The notes under the pieces are model-generated. The model ran no database searches and was not told where the DNA came from. It worked only from the letters and a program-made list of their open reading frames with translations. A stretch of 64,000 bases of DNA, from positions 1,156,001-1,220,000 of the forward strand of contig NZ_JAAFZC010000001.1 of the NCBI RefSeq assembly GCF_010614805.1. The letters run 5' to 3'. Source of the stretch: Pseudooceanicola aestuarii. Lineage in GTDB: Bacteria; Pseudomonadota; Alphaproteobacteria; Rhodobacterales; Rhodobacteraceae. Both the position numbers and the translations under genes were made by a program. Position 1 is the stretch's first letter. Every line of letters starts with the position of its first letter. Shown piece after piece: positions 45,469 to 58,114 of this stretch.

Positions 45469-45790
45469 GGGGGCTCCAGCTTGAGGTTGCTCAGAGCAAT
45501 TGGTCCCCGATGGACCCCGTCCAAAATGCAGGTCGCCCCGTTCAGATGCCGGATCGCCCCGTACCACCGTGCATGTGACCCCGGTCATCTGCTGGCTGAA
45601 TCCGGATGCGGGGACCTGAGCAACTGAATGGGCGGCGTCGAATGGATGAACGTGACGTCCCAAAACCCGTTCTTGCTGACTGCGCAGCATGCCAAGTCTC
45701 GGAAATCGTTAAGCTTCAGAGAGGTTGAATTCTACTATACCCACAATTTTGGGAGAGATTGTATCTGGACGCGATTATCGAGGCGAAAAG
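45469..45790. other. non-coding stretch between divergent unknown genes
   Basis: Together with the following hairpin this 380-base gap separates the 278-residue gene from the 122-residue gene. It should hold divergent promoters or a replication/partition site. I see A+T-rich sequence at 45700-45790 (for example ACTATACCCACAATTTT) but no convincing gene or clear promoter pair. Confidence 0.4.
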
Positions 45791-45844
45791 CGTTCTCCAG
45801 TCTCGACGGCTCTTCTGTGTGAGAGCCGTCGAGACTGGAGAACG
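45791..45844 (+). promoter_or_regulatory. 23-bp perfect hairpin sequestering a ribosome binding site
   Basis: Bases 45791-45813 are exactly complementary to 45822-45844, with the 8-base loop TCTGTGTG. The right arm contains TGGAG (45836-45840), the only Shine-Dalgarno candidate for the ATG at 45849. If transcribed, the hairpin would block translation of the 122-residue protein. It has no U-tract, so it is not a standard terminator. Confidence 0.75.
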
Positions 45845-45848
45845 ACAG

Positions 45849-46217
45849 ATGGACTTCGAACCCGAATTGCTCTTCCGAAAGCCCGCGATCGCCGCGGATC
45901 TCGGACGGACTGCGGCATGGTGCCGACACATCCACCGCAACACCCCCATCTACAGCCTCGTCGCAGTGGCTTTCCTTGTCGATGGGAAAGCTATCGTCCT
46001 CGAGCCAAGGCTCGCAGAACGTGATGTCGAGTTCTGCGAGGCTCCCATCATCAGGACGGCCAGCATTGCCCTAAGTTCCATCGGGTATGCGACATCGCTG
46101 GCGGGATTTTCGAAGTGCTCTCCGGGCACGGTGGTCTTCGAGGCCCGTCTATCGGCCCATGAGCGACTGTCCGCGATCATGGAGTTCCAGAAGGGCGGGC
46201 TTGCCGGGGGTAAATAG
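45849..46217 (+). CDS. unknown protein of the element, 122 residues
   Basis: From ATG 45849, with GGAG 8 bases upstream inside a strong hairpin. The protein reads MDFEPELLFRKPAIAADLGR, then YSLVAVAFLVDGKAIVLEPR, EAPIIRTASIALSSIGYATS and VVFEARLSAHERLSAIMEFQ. It appears to be a soluble alpha/beta protein; I do not recognise a family. The frame is open further upstream through the hairpin (to about 45759), so a longer form from TTG cannot be excluded. Confidence 0.55.
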   Translation: MDFEPELLFRKPAIAADLGRTAAWCRHIHRNTPIYSLVAVAFLVDGKAIVLEPRLAERDVEFCEAPIIRTASIALSSIGYATSLAGFSKCSPGTVVFEARLSAHERLSAIMEFQKGGLAGGK

Positions 46218-46441
46218 CCCGATGGGCCTGCGCTGCTGTCGTGATCGGCCTTTGTTCGGAGGCCGCTCCCGAGAGCAGCGTAGCGGAGCCAAGACTACAA
46301 GAACTCAGAATTCGACCTGTCGCTAACGGACCGGAACATCCGGGCATGTCGAAACGGACCCGAGACGGCGTCCCTTCGTCGCGGATCCATTCCGCCGCGT
46401 CCTCCTGCGCGGCGGTCCTTGAAGTCCGGTGGATATTCCAA

Positions 46442-46458
46442 GGCGGCACTGTGCCGCC
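46442..46458 (+). promoter_or_regulatory. short hairpin before the 120-residue gene
   Basis: GGCGGCA and TGCCGCC pair around CTG, ending 14 bases before the GAAGGAGGA ribosome binding site of the next gene. It may affect mRNA stability. Confidence 0.35.
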
Positions 46459-46484
46459 GGTCCCCGGCAAGAAGGAGGACCCGC

Positions 46485-46847
46485 ATGGGTAAACTGCAAA
46501 CCATCACCATGAACTCAGGCACTGGTGTGCCCAAGGACACCGCCATCCGACTGACCCAGGAGTTTCTTCGCCGCCATGGGAGCGGCCTCGATGATCTTCT
46601 CCGGCGATTTCCGGGCCTGCACGGCCCAGCGTTCCGGCAGGCCATCGAGGCGTGCTTCGCTCCGTCGGAAGCGGCCCCCGAACTCGCGATGGCGCTCGAC
46701 GAGGCCGTCGACACGCTCCTCTCGCTTCAGAGCGAGGACTTCTACCCTCTTCCGGTCGACGCCGGCCGGCGGCTCCGGGTCGATGCGGGACTTCGGTGGT
46801 ACGCGGCGCGGCTGCATGATCTTGCGCGTGCAGCCCGAAGGATGTGA
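46485..46847 (+). CDS. unknown protein of the element, 120 residues
   Basis: The start ATG 46485 has a very strong GAAGGAGGA site. The protein is largely helical: TAIRLTQEFLRRHGSGLDDL, LHGPAFRQAIEACFAP, EAVDTLLSLQSEDFYPLPVD and a basic C-terminus RWYAARLHDLARAARRM. No known motif. It is the last gene before the right end of the element, the place where cargo or defence genes are often carried. Confidence 0.6.
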   Translation: MGKLQTITMNSGTGVPKDTAIRLTQEFLRRHGSGLDDLLRRFPGLHGPAFRQAIEACFAPSEAAPELAMALDEAVDTLLSLQSEDFYPLPVDAGRRLRVDAGLRWYAARLHDLARAARRM

Positions 46848-46872
46848 CCAGGCTGGCTGACCTACGATCTCT

Positions 46873-46895
46873 GTGTGGGGCGGATTGTGGGGCAG
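46873..46895 (+). repeat. right copy of paired GTGGGGC repeat (candidate integrase arm site)
   Basis: GTGTGGGGC, 4 bases, then TGTGGGGCA: the same paired arrangement and orientation as at 32582-32604. It lies 66 bases inside the right attachment core. Confidence 0.55.
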
Positions 46896-46960
46896 TTTTC
46901 GTGCTGCACCCGTCGAAAACCCCTGAAAATCAAGCATGCTTGGATTTCGGGGTTGACGAA

Positions 46961-46974
46961 TGGTGCCCAGGAGA
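46961..46974. repeat. right attachment site core (attR) within tRNA-Leu
   Basis: TGGTGCCCAGGAGA is the complement of the tRNA-Leu 3' end, including the encoded CCA, and repeats exactly at 32459-32472. Confidence 0.82.
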
Positions 46975-47046
46975 GGACTCGAACCTCCACGTCCTTGCGG
47001 ACACTAGCACCTGAAGCTAGCGCGTCTACCATTCCGCCACCTGGGC
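46961..47046 (-). tRNA. tRNA-Leu, anticodon CAG
   Basis: On the minus strand the gene runs from GCCCAGGTGGCGGAATGG to the encoded CCA. The anticodon arm is CTAGC, loop TTCAGGT, GCTAG, giving anticodon CAG for the CUG codon. A long variable arm (TGTCCGCAAGGACG) marks a class II tRNA, and the T arm has GGTTCGAGTCC. The 3' end is the insertion site of the element and is fully restored. Confidence 0.97.
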
Positions 47047-47206
47047 AGGTGTCGTGAGGCAGGCGTATATGGGTGGGTGCCGGGGGTGTCAACGGCGATT
47101 TTCAGGATTTCTGCCGGGAATTGCTTAACGTCTTGCCGGTGGGCCGTTCCGAAGCTAGGAACACCCTCAGGAAGACTGGAAATTTGCGGATACCTGGAGG
47201 TTGGCC

Positions 47207-48190
47207 ATGTCCAAGCTGGTCACGATTTTCGGCGGATCGGGTTTTGTCGGGCGTTACGTCGCGCGGCGGATGGCCAAGGACGGCTGGCGCGTGCGCGTCG
47301 CCGTGCGCCGCCCGAACGAAGCGATGTTCGTGCGGACCTATGGTGTCGTCGGGCAGGTCGAGCCGGTGTTCTGCAATATCCGCGACGATGCCTCGGTCGC
47401 GGAGGTTCTGAAGGGTGCGGATGCGGCGGTGAACTGCGTTGGTGTCCTGTCGGAGCGTGGCAAGAACGGGTTCGACGCCGTTCAGGCGGAGGCTCCGGGC
47501 CGGATCGCGCGGGCCTGCAAGGATCTGGGGGTGGCGCGTCTGGTGCATGTGTCGGCCATTGGCGCCGACGCCGAGTCGGATAGCGACTATGCCCGCACCA
47601 AGGCAGAGGGCGAAGCGGCCCTGCTGGAACATATGCCCGAGGCGATGATCCTGCGCCCCTCCATCATCTTCGGGCCGGAGGACGAATTCTTCAACCGGTT
47701 CGCCGGGATGGCGAAGATCACGCCGATCCTGCCGCTGGTGGGGGCCGGGACGACGTTCCAGCCGGTCTACGTGGATGACGTGGCCCAGGCCGCGCAGCTG
47801 GGTGCCGAAGGCCGTGCGCCGGGTGGTATCTACGAGTTGGGCGGCCCGGACACCGCGACCTTCCGCGCGTGGATGACCCGGATGCTGGGCGTGGTGCGGC
47901 GGCGCAAGCTGCTGCTGGGTCTGCCGTTCTGGGTGGCGCACCTGATGGCGATGGGGCTGGACGCTGTGCAATTCGTCAGCTTCGGGTTGATCCATAACGG
48001 AACGCTGACCCGGGATCAGGTGCGCAACCTGGCGCGGGACAACGTGGCGGATGGCAGCCAGCCGGGGTTCGACGCGCTGGGAATCGCCCCGGTCGCCGCG
48101 GAAACGGTGCTGCCAGATTACCTGTGGGTCTACCGCCCCTCCGGCCAATATTCCGAGATCAAGGATTCGGCGCGCAACCTTCGCGCCTGA
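47207..48190 (+). CDS. NAD(P)-binding epimerase-like protein, complex I NDUFA9 type
   Basis: ATG 47207 has TGGAGG six bases upstream; 327 residues. The N-terminal Rossmann motif TIFGGSGFVGRYVARRMAKD and the loss of a YXXXK catalytic pair (SDYARTKAEGEAAL keeps only a partial form) match the atypical short-chain dehydrogenases related to NDUFA9, an accessory subunit of respiratory complex I present in alphaproteobacteria and mitochondria. VRNLARDNVADGSQPGFDAL is typical of the C-terminal part. It points away from the tRNA and converges with uppP. Enzymatic activity is doubtful. Confidence 0.86.
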   Translation: MSKLVTIFGGSGFVGRYVARRMAKDGWRVRVAVRRPNEAMFVRTYGVVGQVEPVFCNIRDDASVAEVLKGADAAVNCVGVLSERGKNGFDAVQAEAPGRIARACKDLGVARLVHVSAIGADAESDSDYARTKAEGEAALLEHMPEAMILRPSIIFGPEDEFFNRFAGMAKITPILPLVGAGTTFQPVYVDDVAQAAQLGAEGRAPGGIYELGGPDTATFRAWMTRMLGVVRRRKLLLGLPFWVAHLMAMGLDAVQFVSFGLIHNGTLTRDQVRNLARDNVADGSQPGFDALGIAPVAAETVLPDYLWVYRPSGQYSEIKDSARNLRA

Positions 48191-48229
48191 TCCCGCAAAC
48201 CCGCGCGGGATCCCGCTGCCTGCGGGATC
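48189..48229. terminator. alternating GATCCCGC/GCGGGATC hairpins
   Basis: GATCCCGC at 48189-48196 can pair with GCGGGATC at 48205-48212, while GATCCCGC at 48209-48216 can pair with GCGGGATC at 48222-48229. The two hairpins share bases and exclude each other. They lie between converging genes and probably stop transcription from both sides. Confidence 0.55.
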
Positions 48230-49037
48230 AGACGATCCCGTAGGCCCACAGCAGCAGCCCACCGCCCAGCAACATCCGGTAGATCACGTAGGGCGTGTAG
48301 CTGACCGACCGCAGCAGACGCATCATCAGTACCAGCGCCAGCATCGCCGCGCCGAATGCGAAGATCGCGGCGATCGCGCCGTCCCGGGCGGCCTGCGCGT
48401 CGGCATGGGCCACGACCTCGGCGCCCGCCAGAAGACCAGCGGCGATGATCGTCGGGATGGACATCAGCATCGACAGCTTGGCCGCCTCGCGCCGTTCGTA
48501 GCCCAGGAACAGCGCGGCGGTAATGGTGATGCCGGACCGCGAGGTGCCGGGGATCAGGGCGATGGCCTGCCACAACCCCATGATCCAGGCGTGGCGCGTC
48601 GTCCAGTCCCGCGCGCCGGCGCCGGTATCGCCACGCCGGTCGGCGACATAGAGGACAACGCCGAAGATCAGCATCGTCCAGCCGATTACCGCGACGGAGC
48701 GCAGGCTGTCGTCAAGTCCCGTCACCTTCAGCACCAGCCCGAACAGGATCACCGGGATCGTGGCGAGGATCAGCAGGATCGCCAGTCGCGCGCCTGTGCT
48801 GTCGGTCCGCCCGCGCAGCAGGCCGGGCAGAGCGCCAAAAACGCCGCGCATGTCCGGCCAGAAATAGATCATCACCGCAAACAGCGTGCCGACATGCACG
48901 GCCACGTCGATCACCTGCCCCTGATCCGCCATCCCGGTCAGCCCTGGCAGAAGAATCAGATGCGCCGAGGAGGAGACGGGCAGGAACTCTGTGATCCCCT
49001 GGATAACGGCTAGGATGAACAGGTGCAGAAGCGGCAT
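48228..49037 (-). CDS. uppP: undecaprenyl-diphosphatase UppP (BacA)
   Basis: Inner-membrane phosphatase that recycles the C55 lipid carrier for peptidoglycan and polysaccharide synthesis and confers some bacitracin tolerance. From ATG 49037 it has 269 residues and about eight membrane helices. The two family motifs are present: LAVIQGITEFLPVSSSAHLI with the catalytic glutamate and serines, and LIPGTSRSGITITAALFLG with the essential arginine. It converges with the NDUFA9-like gene and diverges from gltD. Confidence 0.96.
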   Translation of the reverse strand: MPLLHLFILAVIQGITEFLPVSSSAHLILLPGLTGMADQGQVIDVAVHVGTLFAVMIYFWPDMRGVFGALPGLLRGRTDSTGARLAILLILATIPVILFGLVLKVTGLDDSLRSVAVIGWTMLIFGVVLYVADRRGDTGAGARDWTTRHAWIMGLWQAIALIPGTSRSGITITAALFLGYERREAAKLSMLMSIPTIIAAGLLAGAEVVAHADAQAARDGAIAAIFAFGAAMLALVLMMRLLRSVSYTPYVIYRMLLGGGLLLWAYGIV

Positions 49038-49254
49038 GGCAAGGTTCCTTTGGCTCTGGCCTCTGAATAACGCATTGAAAAGCTGAGGGAAGGGCGGAGT
49101 TGGGTCCGAAGTGTCACCTAAATTCATCCCGAAAGCCGCGCGCAGCCCTCTGCGGGCGTCAGTAATCTTGCAAATAGGTCAGTTGTTCTGCCTTTTCATT
49201 CGCGCGGCCCTTGCGTAGAACGCCACTTGTACCGGAACGGGAAGGAGCTGCGCC

Positions 49255-50718
49255 GTGGCAAAGCAACCGATGTTGAAATTCGTGACTGTCGAACGGGATA
49301 TGCCCGAAAAGCGCGAGGCAGGCGCGCGGAAGCAGGATTTCAACGAGATCTACGCCGAATATGCCGCCCGCAAGGCCGAAGAACAATCGGCACGGTGCAG
49401 CCAATGTGGTGTTCCCTACTGCCAAAGCCATTGCCCGCTGCACAACAACATCCCCGATTGGCTACGCCTGACCGCAACCAACCGGCTGGAAGAGGCCTAC
49501 GAAGTGTCGCAGGCCACCAATACCTTTCCCGAGATCTGCGGCCGCATCTGTCCGCAGGACCGCCTGTGCGAAGGCAATTGCGTGATCGAGCAGTCGGGCC
49601 ACGGCACGGTGACCATCGGCGCGGTTGAGAAATACATTACCGACACCGCATGGGACAAAGGCTGGGTCAAGCCCATCACCCCCGTGCAGGAGCGTGACGA
49701 AAGCGTCGCCATCATTGGCGCCGGCCCTGGCGGACTGGCGGCGGCGGACATGCTGCGCCGCGAAGGCGTGCAGGTCACCGTCTACGATCGCTATGACCGG
49801 GGCGGCGGGCTGATGACCTATGGCATTCCGGGGTTCAAGCTGGAGAAGGACGTGGTGATGCGCCGGATCGAGCTGCTGGAGAAATCCGGCGTCGAATTCG
49901 TGCTGAATTGCAACGTTGGCGAAGACCTGTCCTTTGACGCGATCCGGGGCAAGCACGACGCCGTGTTGATCGCCACCGGCGTCTACAAAAGCCGCGAACT
50001 GCCCGGTCCCGGTGCCGGATCGCAGGGGATCGTGCGCGCGATCGATTACCTGACCGCCTCCAACAAGGTCGGGTTTGGTGATGAAGTCGCGGAATACGAA
50101 AGCGGCGAGCTGAACGCCGAGGGCAAGAAAGTCATCGTGATCGGGGGCGGCGACACCGCCATGGATTGCGTGCGCACCGCCATCCGGCAGGGCGCCGAAT
50201 CGGTCAAATGCCTCTACCGCCGCGACCGGGCGAACATGCCCGGATCCCAACGCGAAGTCGCCAATGCGGAGGAAGAGGGCGTCGAATTCGTCTGGCTGAC
50301 CGCGCCCAAGGGCTTCACCTCCGGGGTGGACGAGCCGGGCGGCGCCGCCGACGGCGTGGTGCGCAGCGCCATGATCCAGCGGATGCGCCTGGGCGCGCCC
50401 GATGCCTCGGGCCGGCAATCGCCGGAACTGATCGAGGGCAGCGATTACGCCGAAGATGCGGATCTGGTGATCAAGGCCCTGGGGTTCGAGGCCGAAGACC
50501 TGCCCGCCCTGTGGAACCAGCCCGAACTTGAAGTGACCCGCTGGGGCACCGTGCGCGCCGAATTCGGATCGGGCCGCACCAGCCTGGATGGCGTCTATGC
50601 CGTGGGCGACATCGTGCGCGGCGCCTCTCTTGTCGTCTGGGCGATCCGCGACGGGCGCGATTGCGCCGCCGCGATCCTTCAGGATCTGGGCGCCGCCACC
50701 GTCATGGCGGCCGAATGA
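49255..50718 (+). CDS. gltD: glutamate synthase small (beta) subunit
   Basis: Takes electrons from NADPH and passes them through iron-sulfur clusters to the large subunit. The GTG start at 49255 has GGAAGGAG upstream; 487 residues. N-terminal cysteine clusters (ARCSQCGVPYCQSHCPLHNN; ICPQDRLCEGNCV) hold the 4Fe-4S centres, followed by the FAD-binding VAIIGAGPGGLAAADML and the NADPH-binding VIVIGGGDTAMDCVRTA, then the C-terminal FAD motif YAVGDIVRGASLVVWAI. It is 79 bases ahead of gltB. Confidence 0.97.
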   Translation: MAKQPMLKFVTVERDMPEKREAGARKQDFNEIYAEYAARKAEEQSARCSQCGVPYCQSHCPLHNNIPDWLRLTATNRLEEAYEVSQATNTFPEICGRICPQDRLCEGNCVIEQSGHGTVTIGAVEKYITDTAWDKGWVKPITPVQERDESVAIIGAGPGGLAAADMLRREGVQVTVYDRYDRGGGLMTYGIPGFKLEKDVVMRRIELLEKSGVEFVLNCNVGEDLSFDAIRGKHDAVLIATGVYKSRELPGPGAGSQGIVRAIDYLTASNKVGFGDEVAEYESGELNAEGKKVIVIGGGDTAMDCVRTAIRQGAESVKCLYRRDRANMPGSQREVANAEEEGVEFVWLTAPKGFTSGVDEPGGAADGVVRSAMIQRMRLGAPDASGRQSPELIEGSDYAEDADLVIKALGFEAEDLPALWNQPELEVTRWGTVRAEFGSGRTSLDGVYAVGDIVRGASLVVWAIRDGRDCAAAILQDLGAATVMAAE

Positions 50719-50797
50719 ACCGGGCCGCCGCCCCGCGCGCAACGGCGCGCCCCGCCCCCCAAGACAGCCATCATTTCCTTTGTGAAGGAGACAAGCC

Positions 50798-55336
<4,539 letters not shown>

Positions 55337-55359
55337 CCCGCGCCACAAGAGCGAAGATC

Positions 55360-55386
55360 AAAGGGGGGCCGATGGTCCCCCTTTTT
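55360..55386 (+). terminator. intrinsic terminator after gltB
   Basis: AAAGGGGGGCC pairs with GGTCCCCCTTT (one G-U pair) around a GAT loop and runs into TTTTT, starting 24 bases after the gltB stop. Confidence 0.85.
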
Positions 55387-55438
55387 CATGCACGTTTCCC
55401 GTTTGCCCCGTGACCGGGCAGCAGCATATAGAAGACGG

Positions 55439-56200
55439 ATGGCGAGACAGGCGAAAAAGAGCACGGCAAAGGGCCGAAAACCGGCGCGGAAATCGGCCCG
55501 CAAGCCAACTCGCAAGGTGGGCGGCGTGCGGCCGTTTCACTGGCTGCTGGGGTGGGCGCTGCGGATCGTGCTGGTGGTGGCGCTGCTGTTCACCGGGCTG
55601 GTCGCGCTGAACGCCGTGGTGAATCCGGCCGGCGGGGTCTACATGCTGCGCGAACGGCTGCGATTGGGAGAGATCGACCGCCAATGGGTCGATCTGCAAG
55701 ACGTGGCGCCGGTGGTCGCGCGGTCGGTGGTGGCGGCGGAGGATGCGAATTTCTGCACCCATTGGGGGTTCGACATGTCGGCGATCCGGCTGGCGATTGC
55801 CGATGGCGGGCGGCGCGGCGGCTCTACCCTGACGCAGCAGGTGGCCAAGAACCTTTATCTCTGGCACGGTCGCAGCTATGTCCGAAAAGCGGCTGAGGCG
55901 GTGATCACGCCGATGATCGAAGGGTTCTGGAGCAAGCGGCGCATCGTCGAGGTGTACCTGAACATTGCCGAATTCGACGAAGGCGTGTTCGGGATCGAGG
56001 CGGCGTCGCACCATTATTTCGGAGTCACTCCGGCAAAGCTGACGGATGTGCAGGCCGCACGTCTGGCGGCGATCCTGCCGTCCCCGCAAAGCCGGTCGGC
56101 ATCGCAACCGGGGGAATATGTCCGGCGGCAATCCGCCCGGATTCGCGATGGCGCGGCGACGATTGCCCGCGATGGCCGCGCCGCCTGTTTCGAGGATTGA
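55439..56200 (+). CDS. mtgA: monofunctional biosynthetic peptidoglycan transglycosylase
   Basis: Polymerises lipid II into glycan strands at the inner membrane. From ATG 55439 it has 253 residues: a basic cytosolic tail (RQAKKSTAKGRKPARKSARK), one membrane helix (ALRIVLVVALLFTGLVALNA) and a GT51 domain with the catalytic glutamate in VVAAEDANFCTHWGFD, the RRGGSTLTQQVAKNLYLW motif and the second acidic site in VEVYLNIAEFDEGVFGIEAA. An in-frame codon 51 bases upstream is less likely as start. Confidence 0.95.
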   Translation: MARQAKKSTAKGRKPARKSARKPTRKVGGVRPFHWLLGWALRIVLVVALLFTGLVALNAVVNPAGGVYMLRERLRLGEIDRQWVDLQDVAPVVARSVVAAEDANFCTHWGFDMSAIRLAIADGGRRGGSTLTQQVAKNLYLWHGRSYVRKAAEAVITPMIEGFWSKRRIVEVYLNIAEFDEGVFGIEAASHHYFGVTPAKLTDVQAARLAAILPSPQSRSASQPGEYVRRQSARIRDGAATIARDGRAACFED

Positions 56201-56255
56201 ATTTCGCCCCGACGGGCGGCACATACACAGTGTTTCGAGGTTACATCAGCAGACT

Positions 56256-56921
56256 ATGGCCGAGCTTTTCCACGTCCCCCTGTCCCCTTTCTGCCGCAAG
56301 GTGCGGCTGTCGCTGGCCGAGAAGAAGATCGAGGTCAAACTGATCGAGGAACGCTATTGGGAGAAGGATCCCGCCTTCCTGCGCCGCAACCCTGCCGGGA
56401 AGGTGCCGGTGCTGAAGATCGACGGCCATGTCCTGAGCGAAAGCGCCGCGATCTGCGAATATCTGGAAGAAGTGCATCCCGAACCTTCGCTGATGCCCTC
56501 CGAACCGCTGGCCCGCTTCGAGGTGCGGCGCCTGGTGGCGTGGTTCGACGACAAGTTCCATCACGAGGTGACGTCGAAGCTGCTGTACGAGCGGGTGAAC
56601 AAGAAGGTGATGAAGCAGGGCTTTCCCGACAGTGGCAACGTCAAGGCCGGCGCCAAGGCGATCAAGTATCACCTGGATTACATGGCCTGGTTGCTGGATC
56701 ACCGCCGCTGGCTGGCCGGTGACCGGATGACGCTGGCCGATTTCGCGGCCGCCGCGCATCTGTCGTCGCTGGATTACATCCGCGATGTGGATTGGAACCG
56801 CAGCGACGTGGTGAAGGATTGGTATGCCAAGATCAAGTCGCGCCCCGCGTTCCGCAATATCCTGATGGACAATGTCGCGGGCTTCCCGCCGCCGGCGCAT
56901 TACGCCGACCTGGATTTCTGA
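56256..56921 (+). CDS. glutathione S-transferase family protein
   Basis: From ATG 56256, 221 residues. The N-terminal thioredoxin-like domain reads [20 protein letters not shown], with [20 protein letters not shown] giving the cis-proline and glutathione-binding site; the C-terminal helical domain ends with [20 protein letters not shown]. The SPFC active-site region suggests an omega- or beta-like enzyme that works through cysteine. queG starts 4 bases after its stop, so they are co-transcribed. The substrate is not known. Confidence 0.93.
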   Translation: MAELFHVPLSPFCRKVRLSLAEKKIEVKLIEERYWEKDPAFLRRNPAGKVPVLKIDGHVLSESAAICEYLEEVHPEPSLMPSEPLARFEVRRLVAWFDDKFHHEVTSKLLYERVNKKVMKQGFPDSGNVKAGAKAIKYHLDYMAWLLDHRRWLAGDRMTLADFAAAAHLSSLDYIRDVDWNRSDVVKDWYAKIKSRPAFRNILMDNVAGFPPPAHYADLDF

Positions 56922-56925
56922 TCCG

Positions 56926-58002
56926 ATGGGCGCCGCGCGCCGAACTTCCGCGCCGATGGCCCCGGCAGAGCTGAAAACCGCGCTGGTGGCCCAGGCGGGG
57001 GCCGAAGGGTTCGACGCCTGCCGCATCTGCCGCCCCTGGGACGTGCCGGAGGTGCCGGCCCGGCTGGACGCCTTCCTCGATGCGGGACGGCACGGGCAGA
57101 TGGGGTGGCTGGAGGACCGGAAACACTGGCGCGGCGACCCCGCCGCCCTGTGGCCGGAGGCCCGGTCGGTCATCATGCTGGCCGAAAGCTACACGCCGAC
57201 GCATGATCCGATGGCGGTGCTGCAACGGCCCGAACATGGGGCGATTTCGGTCTATGCCCAGAACCGCGATTACCACGATCTGGTGAAGAAACGCCTGAAA
57301 CGGTTGGCGCGCTGGTTGTTGGCCCAGGCGGGCGAGCGCGAGGCCGTGAAGGTCTTTGTCGATACCGCGCCGGTGCCGGAAAAGCCGCTGGGCCAGGCCG
57401 CCGGGCTGGGCTGGCAAGGCAAGCATACAAACCTGCTGGGCCGGGGGCTGGGCAATTGGTTCTTCATCGGGTCGGTCTTTACCACCGTGGACCTGCCCGC
57501 CGACCCGGCGGAGCAGGAGCATTGCGGGAGCTGCCGCAAATGCCTGGACATCTGCCCCACGGATGCGTTTCCGGCGCCTTTCCAGCTGGATGCGCGGCGC
57601 TGCATTTCCTACCTGACGATCGAACACAAGGGCCCGGTGGATCCTGAGTTGCGCGCCCTGATGGGCAACCGCATCTACGGTTGCGACGATTGCCTGGCGG
57701 TCTGTCCGTGGAACAAGTTCGCGCAGGACGCCCGGGAGGTCCGCTACGCCGCCCGCGACGATCTGAAGGCCCCGGCGCTGGCCGAACTGGCGGTGCTGGA
57801 CGATGCCGCGTTCCGGGCGCGGTTCTCAGGTTCCCCGATCAAGCGGATCGGGCGCGACCGTTTCGTGCGCAACGTGCTGTATGCCATCGGCAACAGCGGG
57901 GCGGCGCGACTGCGGCCCGTAGCCCAATCCCTGGCGCAGGATCCTGCTGAAGAGGTCGCGGATGCCGCCCGCTGGGCGGTGGCGCGGCTGGACGCGGGGT
58001 AA
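56926..58002 (+). CDS. queG: epoxyqueuosine reductase QueG
   Basis: Performs the last step of queuosine synthesis in tRNA, reducing epoxyqueuosine with a cobalamin and two 4Fe-4S clusters. The start is uncertain between ATG 56926 and ATG 56956; I use the first, 358 residues. Cluster-binding [16 protein letters not shown] and [14 protein letters not shown] are intact, preceded by [20 protein letters not shown], typical for the cobalamin domain. The C-terminal end carries HEAT-like helices ([18 protein letters not shown]). Expressed with the upstream GST gene. Confidence 0.95.
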   Translation: MGAARRTSAPMAPAELKTALVAQAGAEGFDACRICRPWDVPEVPARLDAFLDAGRHGQMGWLEDRKHWRGDPAALWPEARSVIMLAESYTPTHDPMAVLQRPEHGAISVYAQNRDYHDLVKKRLKRLARWLLAQAGEREAVKVFVDTAPVPEKPLGQAAGLGWQGKHTNLLGRGLGNWFFIGSVFTTVDLPADPAEQEHCGSCRKCLDICPTDAFPAPFQLDARRCISYLTIEHKGPVDPELRALMGNRIYGCDDCLAVCPWNKFAQDAREVRYAARDDLKAPALAELAVLDDAAFRARFSGSPIKRIGRDRFVRNVLYAIGNSGAARLRPVAQSLAQDPAEEVADAARWAVARLDAG

Positions 58003-58072
58003 CCCACGGCCCGGTCACACGGATCGAACCAAAACGCGCCCGGCCCCGATGGGTGCCGGACGCGCCAGGTTC

Positions 58073-58098
58073 AGCCGGGCGGGCGGAGCCGCCCGGCT
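58073..58098. terminator. GC-rich hairpin between queG and secreted-protein gene
   Basis: AGCCGGGCGG pairs with CCGCCCGGCT around GCGGAG, between the converging queG and 189-residue genes. There is no U-tract; terminator role inferred from place. Confidence 0.5.
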
Positions 58099-58114
58099 GC
58101 CGCTGCAAGATCTG

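Larger units (their letters stand above)
32459..46974. mobile_element. integrative and mobilizable element in tRNA-Leu(CAG)
   Basis: A 14.5-kb insertion bounded by TGGTGCCCAGGAGA at 32459-32472 and 46961-46974. The right copy is the 3' end of tRNA-Leu including CCA, so the tRNA is restored after insertion. Inside are a tyrosine integrase near the left end, a MobA/MobL relaxase with TraD-like protein and candidate oriT, a toxin-antitoxin pair, type III restriction-modification, a TIR protein and unknown cargo. No type IV secretion genes are present, so it would depend on a helper for transfer. Several genes (34.9-36.5 kb) are visibly richer in A+T than the flanks. Confidence 0.88.

Noticed and set aside
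45469..45690. N-terminal extension of the 278-residue protein
   Set aside because: The extra 74 residues lack a ribosome binding site and have an irregular composition; ATG 45468 with GGAG upstream is preferred.
45716..45949. Minus-strand frame reading through the 23-bp hairpin
   Set aside because: It is open only because the inverted repeat mirrors the sequence; no start site or family similarity.
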